In this document: positions 1 to 6,965 of the stretch, in pieces
How positions within the stretch are numbered: the first letter of the stretch is position 1
Layout of the letters: each line of letters opens with the position of its first letter
The notes under the pieces: model-generated
What the model was told of the DNA's origin: nothing
Databases searched by the model: none
Seen by the model: only the letters and a program-made list of their open reading frames with translations
Translations under genes and position numbers: made by a program
NCBI GenBank assembly: GCA_050246595.1
Contig: JBFWVT010000124.1
Coordinates: forward strand, 1-9,511
Length of the DNA: 9,511 nt
Direction: 5' to 3'
DNA from: DATARH01 sp050246595
GTDB lineage: Bacteria; Pseudomonadota; Alphaproteobacteria; ATCC43930; CGMCC-115725

Positions 1-401
1 CTCCCTCAGATCCTGCGAGTACGGGGCCGGCATATCGTCTTCAATGCATCCTCCAACCCCACTCTCGCCAACCCCGGCAAGGGCCTGAAAATCCCTTAAT
101 GCATCTGCCTGATCGGAAACCGCTCTAAGCGCCTCGCAGCACTCTACGCCCGATATGGGATCGGGCCTGCCGAAGCGCCCGAGAGCCCGATCCAAAATCC
201 TACATCCGCATAATCCTCGACAATCACTGGCCGGTTTCGGGACGGTCAGCAGACCTTGCCGCGGCAACCGCGCAGCTTCCGGTTCTGCGGGCGAGCGGCC
301 TCTGGAGCGCCCCCAAGCGGACCTGCCTCAGCAACTCGTTACAGATTTATAGACCGAGGCGCCTTCTTACTTCCGCAGTGTCAAACTCTTTACTGACCCA
401 C
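1..401. other. Upstream region without a convincing complete gene
   Basis: No recognisable gene is complete here. From base 1 to the TAA at 97-99, plus-strand frame 1 is open for 32 codons and reads like an ordinary protein tail (ending NPGKGLKIP), so it may be the 3' end of a gene starting outside the window. I do not recognise it and the length is too short to decide. A 65-codon ATG ORF at 155-352 has arginine- and proline-rich composition typical of a chance frame, no ribosome binding site and no family resemblance, so I do not call it. The octamer AATGCATC occurs at 43-50 and 98-105. The only notable structure is the inverted repeat at 148-193, listed separately. Confidence 0.4.
148..193. 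repeat. Three-armed inverted repeat (two alternative hairpins)
   Basis: Three arms share one core. Arm A is GCCCGAT (148-154), arm B is GGATCGGGC (158-166) and arm C is GCCCGATCC (185-193). B pairs with A (7 bp, 5-nt loop) or with C (perfect 9 bp, 18-nt loop), but not both. No T-run follows on either strand, so it is not a standard intrinsic terminator. It could be a binding site for a dimeric regulator, an RNA switch in an upstream transcript, or chance in GC-rich DNA. It lies upstream of the predicted operon promoter. Confidence 0.4.
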
Positions 402-430
402 TTGACCCTTTACGACCGATCCGGCATAGG
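402..430 (+). promoter_or_regulatory. Candidate sigma70-type promoter of the ligase/ABC operon
   Basis: TTGACC (402-407) matches five of six bases of the -35 consensus. After a 17-bp spacer comes CATAGG (425-430), which matches only three of six -10 positions. Transcription would start near 437, giving a short leader of about 20 nt before the ligase start. Spacing and position are good but the -10 box is poor, so this is a candidate only. No regulator gene that could control it is visible in the window. Confidence 0.33.
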
Positions 431-457
431 CGCGCGAGGCTGAGGCAGGAAGAAGAA

Positions 458-2518
458 TTGCGGCTTCGGATGTCTTTGATGATGCGCGATACAGCCGCCT
501 CGACGGAGTTTTCTCCCCCCGCTGTAGGCGGCGCGCCGGTCGCCGGTCCGCTCGACACTTTTCCGAAAATGCTGCTGGCGCACGCCTGCGAGCGCCCGGA
601 CCGCGCCGCGATGCGTGAGAAGGATTACGGCATCTGGCAGAGCTGGAGCTGGGCCGCGGTCGCCAGGGAGGTGGAAGGGTTGGCTGGCGGGCTGAAGCGG
701 CTCGGCTTCCGGCGCGGCGACAAGCTCGCGATCATCGGCGACAACCGGCCGCGGCTCTATTGGGCGATCGCCTCGGCGCAGGCGCTGGGGGGCGTTCCGG
801 TGCCGCTTTACCAGGACTCGATCGCGGACGAGATGGCCTATCTCCTCGATTACGCTGAGGTGCGCTGGGCGGTTGTCGAGGATCAGGAACAGGTCGATAA
901 GCTGGTCGCGGTCAAGGAGCGCTGCCCGCGTCTCAAAACGGTGATCTACAGCAATCCGCGCGGGCTGCGGCACTACGGGCAGCCCTGGCTGTATCCGTAC
1001 GATCGGGTGCGGCAGGAGGGGGCTGCCCTGGCCGCGGCCGACCCGGCGTTTTTCGCATCCGAGATCGCACAGGGGCGTGGCTACGACACCGCGATCATTC
1101 TCTACACCTCGGGCACCACCGGCCGGCCGAAAGGCGTCGTGCTGAGCTTCGACAATCTGGTCGCGACAGGCCGCGCGGCAATCGCATTCGAGGGCCTGAC
1201 CGACCGCGAGGAGGTGCTCGCCTATCTTCCGATGGCGTGGATAGGCGAGCATATCTTCTCGTACGTGCAGGCCTGTTGCGCCGGGTACTGCGTGTCGTGT
1301 CCGGAATCCGGCGCCACGGTGATGGCTGACCTGCGCGAACTCGGGCCGACCTACTTGTTCGCGCCGCCAAGCATTTTCGAGAATATCCTGACCCGAGTGA
1401 TGATCCGCATGGAGGACGCCGCCCGGATCAAGCGGCACCTGTTTCATTACTTTATCGACCTCGCGAATCGGGTCGGTCCGGCGCTGCTCGACGGCCGGCC
1501 GGTCGGCTGGCGCGACCGCGCGCTCTATCGGCTCGGCGATCTGCTGGTCTACGGGCCGTTGAAAAACGCGCTCGGCATGAGCCGCGTTCGGATCGCCTAC
1601 ACGGCCGGCGAGGCGATCGGACCCGACCTGTTCCTGTTCTACCGCTCGCTCGGGATCAACCTGAAACAGCTTTACGGCATGACCGAAAGCTCGGTCTTTC
1701 TGTGCATCCAGAAGGACGGGGCGGTGAAGCCCGATACGGTCGGCGCGCCGCTCCCCGGCGTCGAGCTGCGCATTGCCGCCGATGGCGAGGTGCTGTTCCG
1801 CGGCCCCGGCGCGTTCCAGGCCTATTACAAGAACCCGGCCGCCACCGAAGAGGCCAAGGAGCCGGACGGCTGGGTGCATACCGGCGATGCCGGGTTCTTC
1901 GACGCCGACGGACAGCTGACCATCGTCGATCGCGCCCGCGATGTCGGGCGGCTCGCGGGAGGCGCGTTGGTTGCCCCAAAATTCATCGAGAACAAGCTGA
2001 AATTCTCGCCCTTCATCAAGGAGGCGGTGGCGTTCGGAGACGGTCGCGATTTCGTCGCTTCCTTTATCAATATCGATATCGAGGCGGTCGGCAACTGGGC
2101 CGAGCGCCGCGGCATCACCTACGGCTCATACCAGGAACTGGCGGCGCACGAGCAGGTCTATGAGCTGATCGCCGGGTGCATCGCCCAGGCTAATCGCGGC
2201 CTCGCCGCTGAGCCGAACCTCGCCACGTCACAGATCCGCCGCTTTCTGATCCTGCACAAGGAACTCGACGCCGATGACGGCGAGCTGACCCGTACCCGCA
2301 AGGTGCGTCGCCGCATCATCGCCGAGCGCTACGCGGGGCTGATCGACGCGCTCTACTCGGGAGCGGGTTCGGGCCGTATCGAGACCGAGGTGACGTTCGA
2401 GGACGGTCGCAAGGGCGTATTGCGCGCCGATCTCGCGATCCGCGCGGTTGCGACCGTGCCGGCGGCGCATCCGGCCCCGACGTGCGAGCCGGCGATCCGC
2501 GCGGAGGCCGCCGCCTGA
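458..2518 (+). CDS. AMP-forming acyl-CoA ligase (long-chain fatty acid-CoA ligase-like), 686 aa
   Basis: A cytoplasmic ANL-superfamily enzyme that would activate a carboxylic acid with ATP to an acyl-adenylate and then form the CoA thioester. Visible motifs: the phosphate-binding loop YTSGTTGRPKG (residues 216-226), the adenine-site motif YGMTES (406-411), HTGD (474-477, ribose-binding Asp), and a C-terminal TRTRKVRR with candidate catalytic Lys615. The segment APKFIENKLKFSPFIKEA is typical of long-chain/FAA1-type ligases, as is the length. Start: TTG at 458 sits 7 nt after AGGA (447-450), inside AGGAAGAAG. ATG codons at 470, 479 and 482 are alternatives with poorer spacing. The variable N-terminus cannot settle this. 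The stop overlaps the next start (TGATG), so it is translationally coupled to the LivG-type ATPase. Ligases of this type are known beside Liv-like transporter genes in proteobacteria. The acid substrate (fatty, aromatic or other) cannot be determined. Confidence 0.92.
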   Translation: MRLRMSLMMRDTAASTEFSPPAVGGAPVAGPLDTFPKMLLAHACERPDRAAMREKDYGIWQSWSWAAVAREVEGLAGGLKRLGFRRGDKLAIIGDNRPRLYWAIASAQALGGVPVPLYQDSIADEMAYLLDYAEVRWAVVEDQEQVDKLVAVKERCPRLKTVIYSNPRGLRHYGQPWLYPYDRVRQEGAALAAADPAFFASEIAQGRGYDTAIILYTSGTTGRPKGVVLSFDNLVATGRAAIAFEGLTDREEVLAYLPMAWIGEHIFSYVQACCAGYCVSCPESGATVMADLRELGPTYLFAPPSIFENILTRVMIRMEDAARIKRHLFHYFIDLANRVGPALLDGRPVGWRDRALYRLGDLLVYGPLKNALGMSRVRIAYTAGEAIGPDLFLFYRSLGINLKQLYGMTESSVFLCIQKDGAVKPDTVGAPLPGVELRIAADGEVLFRGPGAFQAYYKNPAATEEAKEPDGWVHTGDAGFFDADGQLTIVDRARDVGRLAGGALVAPKFIENKLKFSPFIKEAVAFGDGRDFVASFINIDIEAVGNWAERRGITYGSYQELAAHEQVYELIAGCIAQANRGLAAEPNLATSQIRRFLILHKELDADDGELTRTRKVRRRIIAERYAGLIDALYSGAGSGRIETEVTFEDGRKGVLRADLAIRAVATVPAAHPAPTCEPAIRAEAAA

Positions 2519-3309
2519 TGCCGGACGCCGGTAAACATATTGGCGAGGCTGTTCTCGAAGCCGACGGGATCAGCCTCTCGTTCGGCGGCGTGCAGGCGTT
2601 GAGCGGCGTCAGCCTGGCGATCCGGCGCGGCGAGATCCTCGCGATCATCGGGCCGAACGGCGCCGGCAAGACCTCGCTGCTCAACGTCATCAACGGCTTC
2701 TATCATCCGCAGCGCGGCACGATAAGCTGGCGCGGTACGGTGCGCCGGCGGATGCGGCCGCACGAGGCGGCGGCCCAGGGGATCGCCCGCACATTTCAGA
2801 ACGTCGCGCTATTCCGCGGCATGACGACATTGGACAACATCATGACCGGGCGGCTGACCCGGATGCGGCGCAACCTGTTCTGGCAGGCGATCCACAAGGG
2901 ACCCGCCGAGGCCGAAGAGCTGGAGCACCGCGCCTTTGTCGAGCGCATCATCGATTTTCTCGAAATCGAGGCGATCCGCAAGGTGCCGGTCGGGCAGCTC
3001 GCCTACGGATTGCAGAAGCGGGTCGAACTCGGGCGGGCGCTGGCGATGCAGCCCGAGCTGCTGCTGCTCGACGAGCCGATGGCCGGGATGAATGTCGAGG
3101 AGAAGGAGGACATGTGCCGCTTCATCCTCGATATCAACGACGAGTTCGGCACGACGATCGCGCTGATCGAGCACGATATGGGGGTTGTGATGGACATCTC
3201 CGACCGGGTCGCGGTGCTCGATTACGGTCGCAAGATCGCCGACGGCCCGCCCGCCGCGGTGCGCGCCGACCCCGCCGTCATCGCCGCCTATCTCGGGGAG
3301 GAGCGATGA
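2518..3309 (+). CDS. livG: LivG-type ABC transporter ATP-binding protein, 263 aa
   Basis: One of the two cytoplasmic ATPases of a branched-chain-amino-acid-type (HAAT) importer. Walker A is GPNGAGKT (residues 45-52) and the Q-loop is Gln94 in RTFQNVALF. The signature region is AYGLQKRVELGRAL (from 162), the degenerate LivG form rather than LSGGQ. Walker B is LLLLDEP with Asp185/Glu186, and the H-loop is His219 in IEHDMGVVMDISD. All catalytic elements are present, and the length and the long helical insert before the signature fit LivG. The ATG at 2518 overlaps the ligase TGA by one base, and GGAGG about 10 nt upstream supports it. An in-frame upstream ATG at 2482 would lie well inside the ligase and is less likely. 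The gene symbol is a family-level name; substrate is not implied. Confidence 0.93.
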   Translation: MPDAGKHIGEAVLEADGISLSFGGVQALSGVSLAIRRGEILAIIGPNGAGKTSLLNVINGFYHPQRGTISWRGTVRRRMRPHEAAAQGIARTFQNVALFRGMTTLDNIMTGRLTRMRRNLFWQAIHKGPAEAEELEHRAFVERIIDFLEIEAIRKVPVGQLAYGLQKRVELGRALAMQPELLLLDEPMAGMNVEEKEDMCRFILDINDEFGTTIALIEHDMGVVMDISDRVAVLDYGRKIADGPPAAVRADPAVIAAYLGEER

Positions 3310-3320
3310 TGGCTTCCCCG

Positions 3321-3471
3321 CACTGCCCCCTCTCCCCCATCGGGGAAGAGGGTTGGGGTGAGGGGGCGCGCCGGTGCACCGGCAGCCTGTGCCCTCACCC
3401 GGCCTCCGCTGCGCGGCGTCCATCCCCGGGTCAGGTCTGGGGCAGGCCCTCTCCCGCAGCGCGGGAGAGGG
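3321..3471. repeat. Composite palindromic intergenic repeat (REP-like) between livG and livH
   Basis: The 187-bp gap holds nested GC-rich palindromes. (a) CCCTCT/AGAGGG plus CCCC/GGGG (3328-3338 with 3342-3352, one mismatch, loop ATC). (b) GGGTGAGGG (3356-3364) facing CCCTCACCC (3392-3400), a perfect 9-bp pair enclosing the self-complementary 12-mer CCGGTGCACCGG (3371-3382). (c) CCCTCTCCCGC (3447-3457) facing GCGGGAGAGGG (3461-3471), a perfect 11-bp stem with a 3-nt loop. The style matches the dispersed palindromic repeats common between genes in Rhizobiales genomes, which is recollection rather than a database hit. No T-run follows stem (c) (TTGTTATC), so a Rho-independent terminator is not supported. 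RNA stems here could tune livH expression or protect the upstream mRNA. Confidence 0.75.
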
Positions 3472-3496
3472 TTGTTATCGGCACGAGTTCCAGCTC

Positions 3497-4396
3497 ATGA
3501 ATTTCTTCGTCGTCGAAGTCGTCATAGGGGGGCTGTTGACGGGCGTTCTCTATTCGCTCGTCGCGCTCGGCTTTGTGCTGATCTTCAAGGCGTCCGGGGT
3601 GTTCAATTTCGCCCAGGGCGCGATGTGCCTGTTCGCGGCGCTGGCGCTGGTGCGGCTGATCGAAATAATGCCGGCGGCACTGGCCCTGATCGCGGCGGCG
3701 GCGGTCATGGTGGCGATGGCCTTCGCGATCGAGCGTCTGGTGCTGCGCCCGCTGATCAACCAGGACGGGCTGATCCTGTTCATGGCGACGATCGGCATCA
3801 CGTTCTTTATCACCGGCTTGGGGCAGGCATTGTTCGGCAGCGACGTTTACACGCTCGACCTCGGCATCCCGAAGACGCCGCTGATCCTGTTCGAGACGCT
3901 GGTCCCCGGCGGCATTCTCGTCAACGCGTTCGATCTGTGGGCGGCGGCAATCGCCGGGGTGCTCGTCGCGGTACTCGCCGTGTTTTTCCAGCGCACCCGG
4001 ATCGGCCGCGCGCTGCGGGCCGTCGCAGACGACCATCAGGCGGCGCTGTCGGTCGGCATCCCGCTGCGGCACATCTGGGTCATCGTGTGGAGTGTCGCCG
4101 GAATTGTTGCGCTCGTCGCCGGTGTCATCTGGGGGTCGAAGCTCGGGGTGCAGTTCTCGATCGCGCTGGTCGCGCTGAAGGCGCTGCCGGTGCTGATGCT
4201 CGGCGGGCTGACCTCGGTGCCGGGCGCGATCGTCGGCGGGCTGCTGATCGGCGCCGGCGAGAAACTGTCCGAAGTGTTCCTCGGGCCGTTCCTCGGCGGC
4301 GGCATCGAGAACTGGTTCGCCTACGTCCTGGCGCTGCTCGTGCTGCTGGTCCGCCCGCAGGGCCTGTTCGGCGAGCGGATCATCGAGCGGGTATAG
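3497..4396 (+). CDS. livH: LivH-type ABC transporter permease, 299 aa
   Basis: An inner-membrane permease of the BPD_transp_2 (LivH) family that would form half of the translocation path with the LivM-type protein downstream. Most of the sequence is hydrophobic, with roughly eight membrane segments. The family motif VFNFAQGAM is at residues 35-43. The cytoplasmic ATPase-coupling (EAA-like) loop, RTRIGRALRAVADDHQAA, is around 166-183, and the typical C-terminal VRPQGLFGE is at 285-293. The frame is open upstream to an ATG at 3374, but those 41 residues are encoded by the palindromic repeat and are not membrane-like. ATG 3497, directly before the first hydrophobic helix (MNFFVVEVV), is the sensible start. 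It lacks a good Shine-Dalgarno sequence; the nearest purine tract is the stem arm ending at 3471, 25 nt away. Confidence 0.92.
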   Translation: MNFFVVEVVIGGLLTGVLYSLVALGFVLIFKASGVFNFAQGAMCLFAALALVRLIEIMPAALALIAAAAVMVAMAFAIERLVLRPLINQDGLILFMATIGITFFITGLGQALFGSDVYTLDLGIPKTPLILFETLVPGGILVNAFDLWAAAIAGVLVAVLAVFFQRTRIGRALRAVADDHQAALSVGIPLRHIWVIVWSVAGIVALVAGVIWGSKLGVQFSIALVALKALPVLMLGGLTSVPGAIVGGLLIGAGEKLSEVFLGPFLGGGIENWFAYVLALLVLLVRPQGLFGERIIERV

Positions 4397-4454
4397 ACGC
4401 CATGCCGCAATCTGCGTTCGCCGTCCGATACGCCCCGACGCGAGTGGCCGGCCG

Positions 4455-5519
4455 ATGATCTACCGCGAGGCCGGACAGTTCCGCACCAGCTACGCCGCCG
4501 ATCAGGCGCTGTTTCCGATCCGGCAGGACCGGATATTCGTCTGGGCCGCGCTGCTGGTCGCGTTCGCAATCGTGCCGTTCGTCGCCAGCGAATACCTGCT
4601 GCGGGCGATCCTGATCCCGTTTCTGATCCTCGCGACAGCGGCGATCGGTCTCAACCTGCTGGTCGGCTATTGCGGCCAGATTTCGCTCGGCAGCGCCGCG
4701 TTCATGGCGATCGGCGCCTATGCCTCGTATAATCTCGCGCTGCATTTTCCGTGGCTCAACCTGCTCGTCGTCTTTGTGCTCGGCGGACTGTTCGCGGCCG
4801 GCGCCGGCGTGTTGTTCGGGCTGCCGTCGCTGCGCATCAAGGGCTATTACCTCGCGGTCGCGACATTGGCGGCGCAGTTCTTTTTCGACTGGCTGTTCAT
4901 TCGCGTGCCGTGGTTCACCGGCTACGCCTCGTCCGGCTCGGTATCCGCGCCGCCGCTCGTCCTCTTCGGGCTGCGCCCGGACAGCCCCGCCGGCGGTTAT
5001 CTGCTCTGCCTCGCGCTGCTGTGCGTCATCGCGCTCGCCGCCCGGAACATCGTGCGCGGCCGCATCGGGCGGATGTGGATGGCGATCCGCGACATGGACA
5101 TCGCCGCCGAGATCATCGGGATCAGCCCGCTGCGCGCGAAGCTGCTGGCGTTCGCTGTCAGCTCGTTTGTCATCGGGGTTGCCGGGGCGTTGTGGGCGTT
5201 TGTCCATCTCGGCTCGTGGGAGCCGCTTGCCTTTTCGATCGAGCGCTCGTTCGAGCTGCTGTTCATGGTCGTGATCGGCGGGCTCGGATCGATCGCCGGG
5301 GCGTTTCTCGGCGCCGCGTTCATCACGATGCTGCCGATCTTTCTCAACCAGTTGCCGACCCTCCTCGGCATCCCGCTGTCGACCGCGATGATCTTGCATC
5401 TCGAACAGATGATCTTCGGGGCGCTGATCGTTTTTTTCCTGATCGTCGAGCCGCGCGGTCTCGCGCGTCTCTGGGCGATGCTGCGCGAAAAGCTGCGGCT
5501 GTGGCCGTTCCCGCACTGA
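4455..5519 (+). CDS. livM: LivM-type ABC transporter permease, 354 aa
   Basis: The second inner-membrane permease of the importer. A polar N-terminal extension of about 28 residues precedes the first membrane helix. The LivM hallmark LNLLVGYCGQISLGSAAFM is at 67-84, followed by AIGAYA. The YYLAVATLAAQF motif is at 131-142. The ATPase-coupling loop RIGRMWMAIRDMDIAAEIIG is at 203-222, and the final VEPRGLARLW (331-340) is also typical. It starts 58 bp after livH, and the short gap holds no other ORF. The sequence appears intact. The C-terminus ends in a short basic tail (REKLRLWPFPH). Substrate specificity cannot be read from it. Confidence 0.93.
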   Translation: MIYREAGQFRTSYAADQALFPIRQDRIFVWAALLVAFAIVPFVASEYLLRAILIPFLILATAAIGLNLLVGYCGQISLGSAAFMAIGAYASYNLALHFPWLNLLVVFVLGGLFAAGAGVLFGLPSLRIKGYYLAVATLAAQFFFDWLFIRVPWFTGYASSGSVSAPPLVLFGLRPDSPAGGYLLCLALLCVIALAARNIVRGRIGRMWMAIRDMDIAAEIIGISPLRAKLLAFAVSSFVIGVAGALWAFVHLGSWEPLAFSIERSFELLFMVVIGGLGSIAGAFLGAAFITMLPIFLNQLPTLLGIPLSTAMILHLEQMIFGALIVFFLIVEPRGLARLWAMLREKLRLWPFPH

Positions 5520-5527
5520 CCGGGCCG

Positions 5528-5557
5528 TGCTAGATTGCGGCGGATAAGGGGGAGGAA
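5528..5557 (+). promoter_or_regulatory. Strong RBS and possible extended -10 element before the binding-protein gene
   Basis: GGGGGAGGAA (5548-5557) is the best Shine-Dalgarno sequence in the operon, 6 nt before the ATG at 5564. Upstream, TGCTAGATT (5528-5536) resembles an extended -10 element (TG, one base, then TAGATT, four of six matches), with no clear -35. Binding proteins are usually needed in excess over their membrane partners. A strong RBS, perhaps with an internal promoter, would fit that. The RBS is well supported; the promoter is speculative. Confidence 0.4.
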
Positions 5558-5563
5558 ACCACG

Positions 5564-6886
5564 ATGCGGAAGACCCTGATCGGGGTTCTGTGCGCCGGGC
5601 TGGCGGCGCTCGCGGTGCCGATTGGAAGCGCGCTGGCGCAGAACGAGCAGTTCTTCCCGGCATTGGTGTACCGCAGCGGCGCCTATGCGCCGAACGGCAT
5701 CCCGTTCGCGAACGGTTACGGCGACTACCTGCGCCTCGTCAACGAGCGCGACGGCGGCATCAACGGCGTCAAAATCACGACCGAGGAGTGCGAGACCGGC
5801 TACGCCACCGACCGCGGCGTCGAATGCTACGAGCGGCTCAAGGGCAAGGGGCCGACCGGCGCCACCGTCTTTGTGCCGCTGTCGACCGGCATCACCTACG
5901 CGCTGATGGACAAGGCGCCGGCGGACAAAATCCCGCTGCTGACGAGCGGCTACGGCCGCAGCGAGAGCGCCGACGGCAACGTCGTCCGCTGGGGCTTCCC
6001 GATCCTCGGCACGTATTGGGACGCCGGCGCGATCCAGATCGAATACCTCGCGCGGGAGCTGGGCGGCCGGGACAAGCTGAAGGGCAAGAAGATCGCCCAC
6101 GTCTTCCACGACTCGCCCTACGGCAAGGAGCCGATCCCGGTATTGCAGGAGATGGCGAAGCGGTACGGGTTCACCGTCGAGCTGATGCCGGTCACCCATC
6201 CCGGTGTCGAGCAGAAGGCGACGTGGCTGCAAATCCGTCAGGCGCGACCCGATTTTGTGCTGCTGTGGGGCTGGGGCGTGATGAACTCGGCGGCGCTCAA
6301 GGAGGCAGCCGCCGTCGCCTACCCCCGCGATAGGATGCTCGGCGTGTGGTGGGCCGGCGCCGAGGCTGACACGACACCCGCCGAGGATGCTGCGAAGGGC
6401 TACAAGGCTCTGGCGCTCAACCCGAGCGGCGCGAATTTCCCGGTGCACGCCGACATCTTCAAGCATCTCTACGATAAGAACCTGGGGATTGCCGACCGCA
6501 AGGATGTCGGGTCGGTGCTATACAACCGCGGTCTGATCAACGCGCTGTTCGCGGTCGAGGCGGTGCGCACGGCGCAGGCCAGGTTCGGCAACAAGCCGCT
6601 GACCGGCGAGCAGGTCCGCTGGGGTCTGGAAAACCTCGATCTGTCGGCCGAAAGGCTCAAGGAGCTTGGGTTCGAGGGGCTGCTGCGCCCGGTCAAAGTG
6701 ACCTGCGAGAACCATGCCGGCGAGAGCCAGGCCCGGGTTCACCAATGGGACGGGAAGACCTGGAATTTCGTCTCCGATTGGATCCCCTCCGATCAGACAA
6801 TCGTCCGCCCGATGGTCGAGGCCGCAGCGAAAAAATACGCCGCCGAGAAGAACCTCCCGACCGACGCCTGCAAGCAGCAGAATTGA
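5564..6886 (+). CDS. Periplasmic substrate-binding protein of HAAT-type ABC transporter, 440 aa
   Basis: A periplasmic solute-binding protein of the Peripla_BP_6/LivK superfamily that should deliver ligand to the LivH/LivM permease. A classic Sec signal peptide is visible: MRK, a hydrophobic core, then ALA (23-25) with likely cleavage before Gln26. There is no lipobox Cys. The mature part opens with the family-type NEQFFPALVYRSGAYAPNG and continues with NGYGDYLRLVNERDGGINGV. Four cysteines in the mature part (76, 88, 381, 436) could form two disulfides, an inference from spacing. At 440 aa it is longer than LivK (about 370). It resembles the binding proteins found beside CoA-ligase-associated transporters more than true amino-acid binders. 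The ligand is unknown. The start is fixed by the strong RBS and the signal peptide. Confidence 0.92.
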   Translation: MRKTLIGVLCAGLAALAVPIGSALAQNEQFFPALVYRSGAYAPNGIPFANGYGDYLRLVNERDGGINGVKITTEECETGYATDRGVECYERLKGKGPTGATVFVPLSTGITYALMDKAPADKIPLLTSGYGRSESADGNVVRWGFPILGTYWDAGAIQIEYLARELGGRDKLKGKKIAHVFHDSPYGKEPIPVLQEMAKRYGFTVELMPVTHPGVEQKATWLQIRQARPDFVLLWGWGVMNSAALKEAAAVAYPRDRMLGVWWAGAEADTTPAEDAAKGYKALALNPSGANFPVHADIFKHLYDKNLGIADRKDVGSVLYNRGLINALFAVEAVRTAQARFGNKPLTGEQVRWGLENLDLSAERLKELGFEGLLRPVKVTCENHAGESQARVHQWDGKTWNFVSDWIPSDQTIVRPMVEAAAKKYAAEKNLPTDACKQQN

Positions 6887-6920
6887 GCGTGCCATCGTCC
6901 GGCTTGGGCGGCCCCTCGCC

Positions 6921-6948
6921 AACCCTCCCCCGCATGGCGGGAGGGAGG
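6921..6948. repeat. GC-rich palindrome between the binding-protein gene and livF
   Basis: CCCTCCCCCGC (6923-6933) faces GCGGGAGGG (6937-6945) across an ATG loop; two extra C bases bulge from the left arm. The design matches the perfect stem at 3447-3471 (CCCTCTCCCGC/GCGGGAGAGGG). Both also occupy an internal gap of the same operon, so this looks like a short or degenerate copy of the same repeat class. Its right arm makes a purine tract (AGGGAGG, 6942-6948) ending 17 nt before the livF ATG. That is rather far for a ribosome binding site. Confidence 0.55.
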
Positions 6949-6965
6949 CTTTGCCGATTGCCGCG

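Noticed and set aside
410..1879. 489-codon minus-strand ORF opposite the ligase
   Set aside because: It is an antisense shadow in GC-rich DNA. Its composition is Arg/Ala/His/Gln-rich without domains, and the plus strand encodes a well-conserved ligase with all motifs.
3447..3471. Rho-independent terminator after livG
   Set aside because: The stem is perfect, but it is followed by TTGTTATC rather than a T-run. It also sits inside an operon whose downstream genes complete the transporter.
3374..3496. Extended N-terminus for livH
   Set aside because: The 41 extra codons are made of the palindromic repeat, lack a ribosome binding site and do not resemble LivH N-termini.
3358..4458. 366-codon plus-strand ORF overlapping livH
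   Set aside because: Arg/Gly-rich +1 frame of livH with no membrane segments. LivH itself has clear family motifs.
4380..5663. 427-codon minus-strand ORF opposite livM
   Set aside because: It is extremely rich in Arg/Glu/Gln/Asp, the typical mirror of a hydrophobic permease gene, and overlaps three real features.
4997..6466. 489-codon minus-strand ORF opposite livM and the binding-protein gene
   Set aside because: Low-complexity antisense frame with no motif, spanning two convincing plus-strand genes.
6714..6965. Extended N-terminus for livF
   Set aside because: It overlaps the binding-protein coding region in another frame and crosses the palindrome. The ABC domain begins right after ATG 6966.
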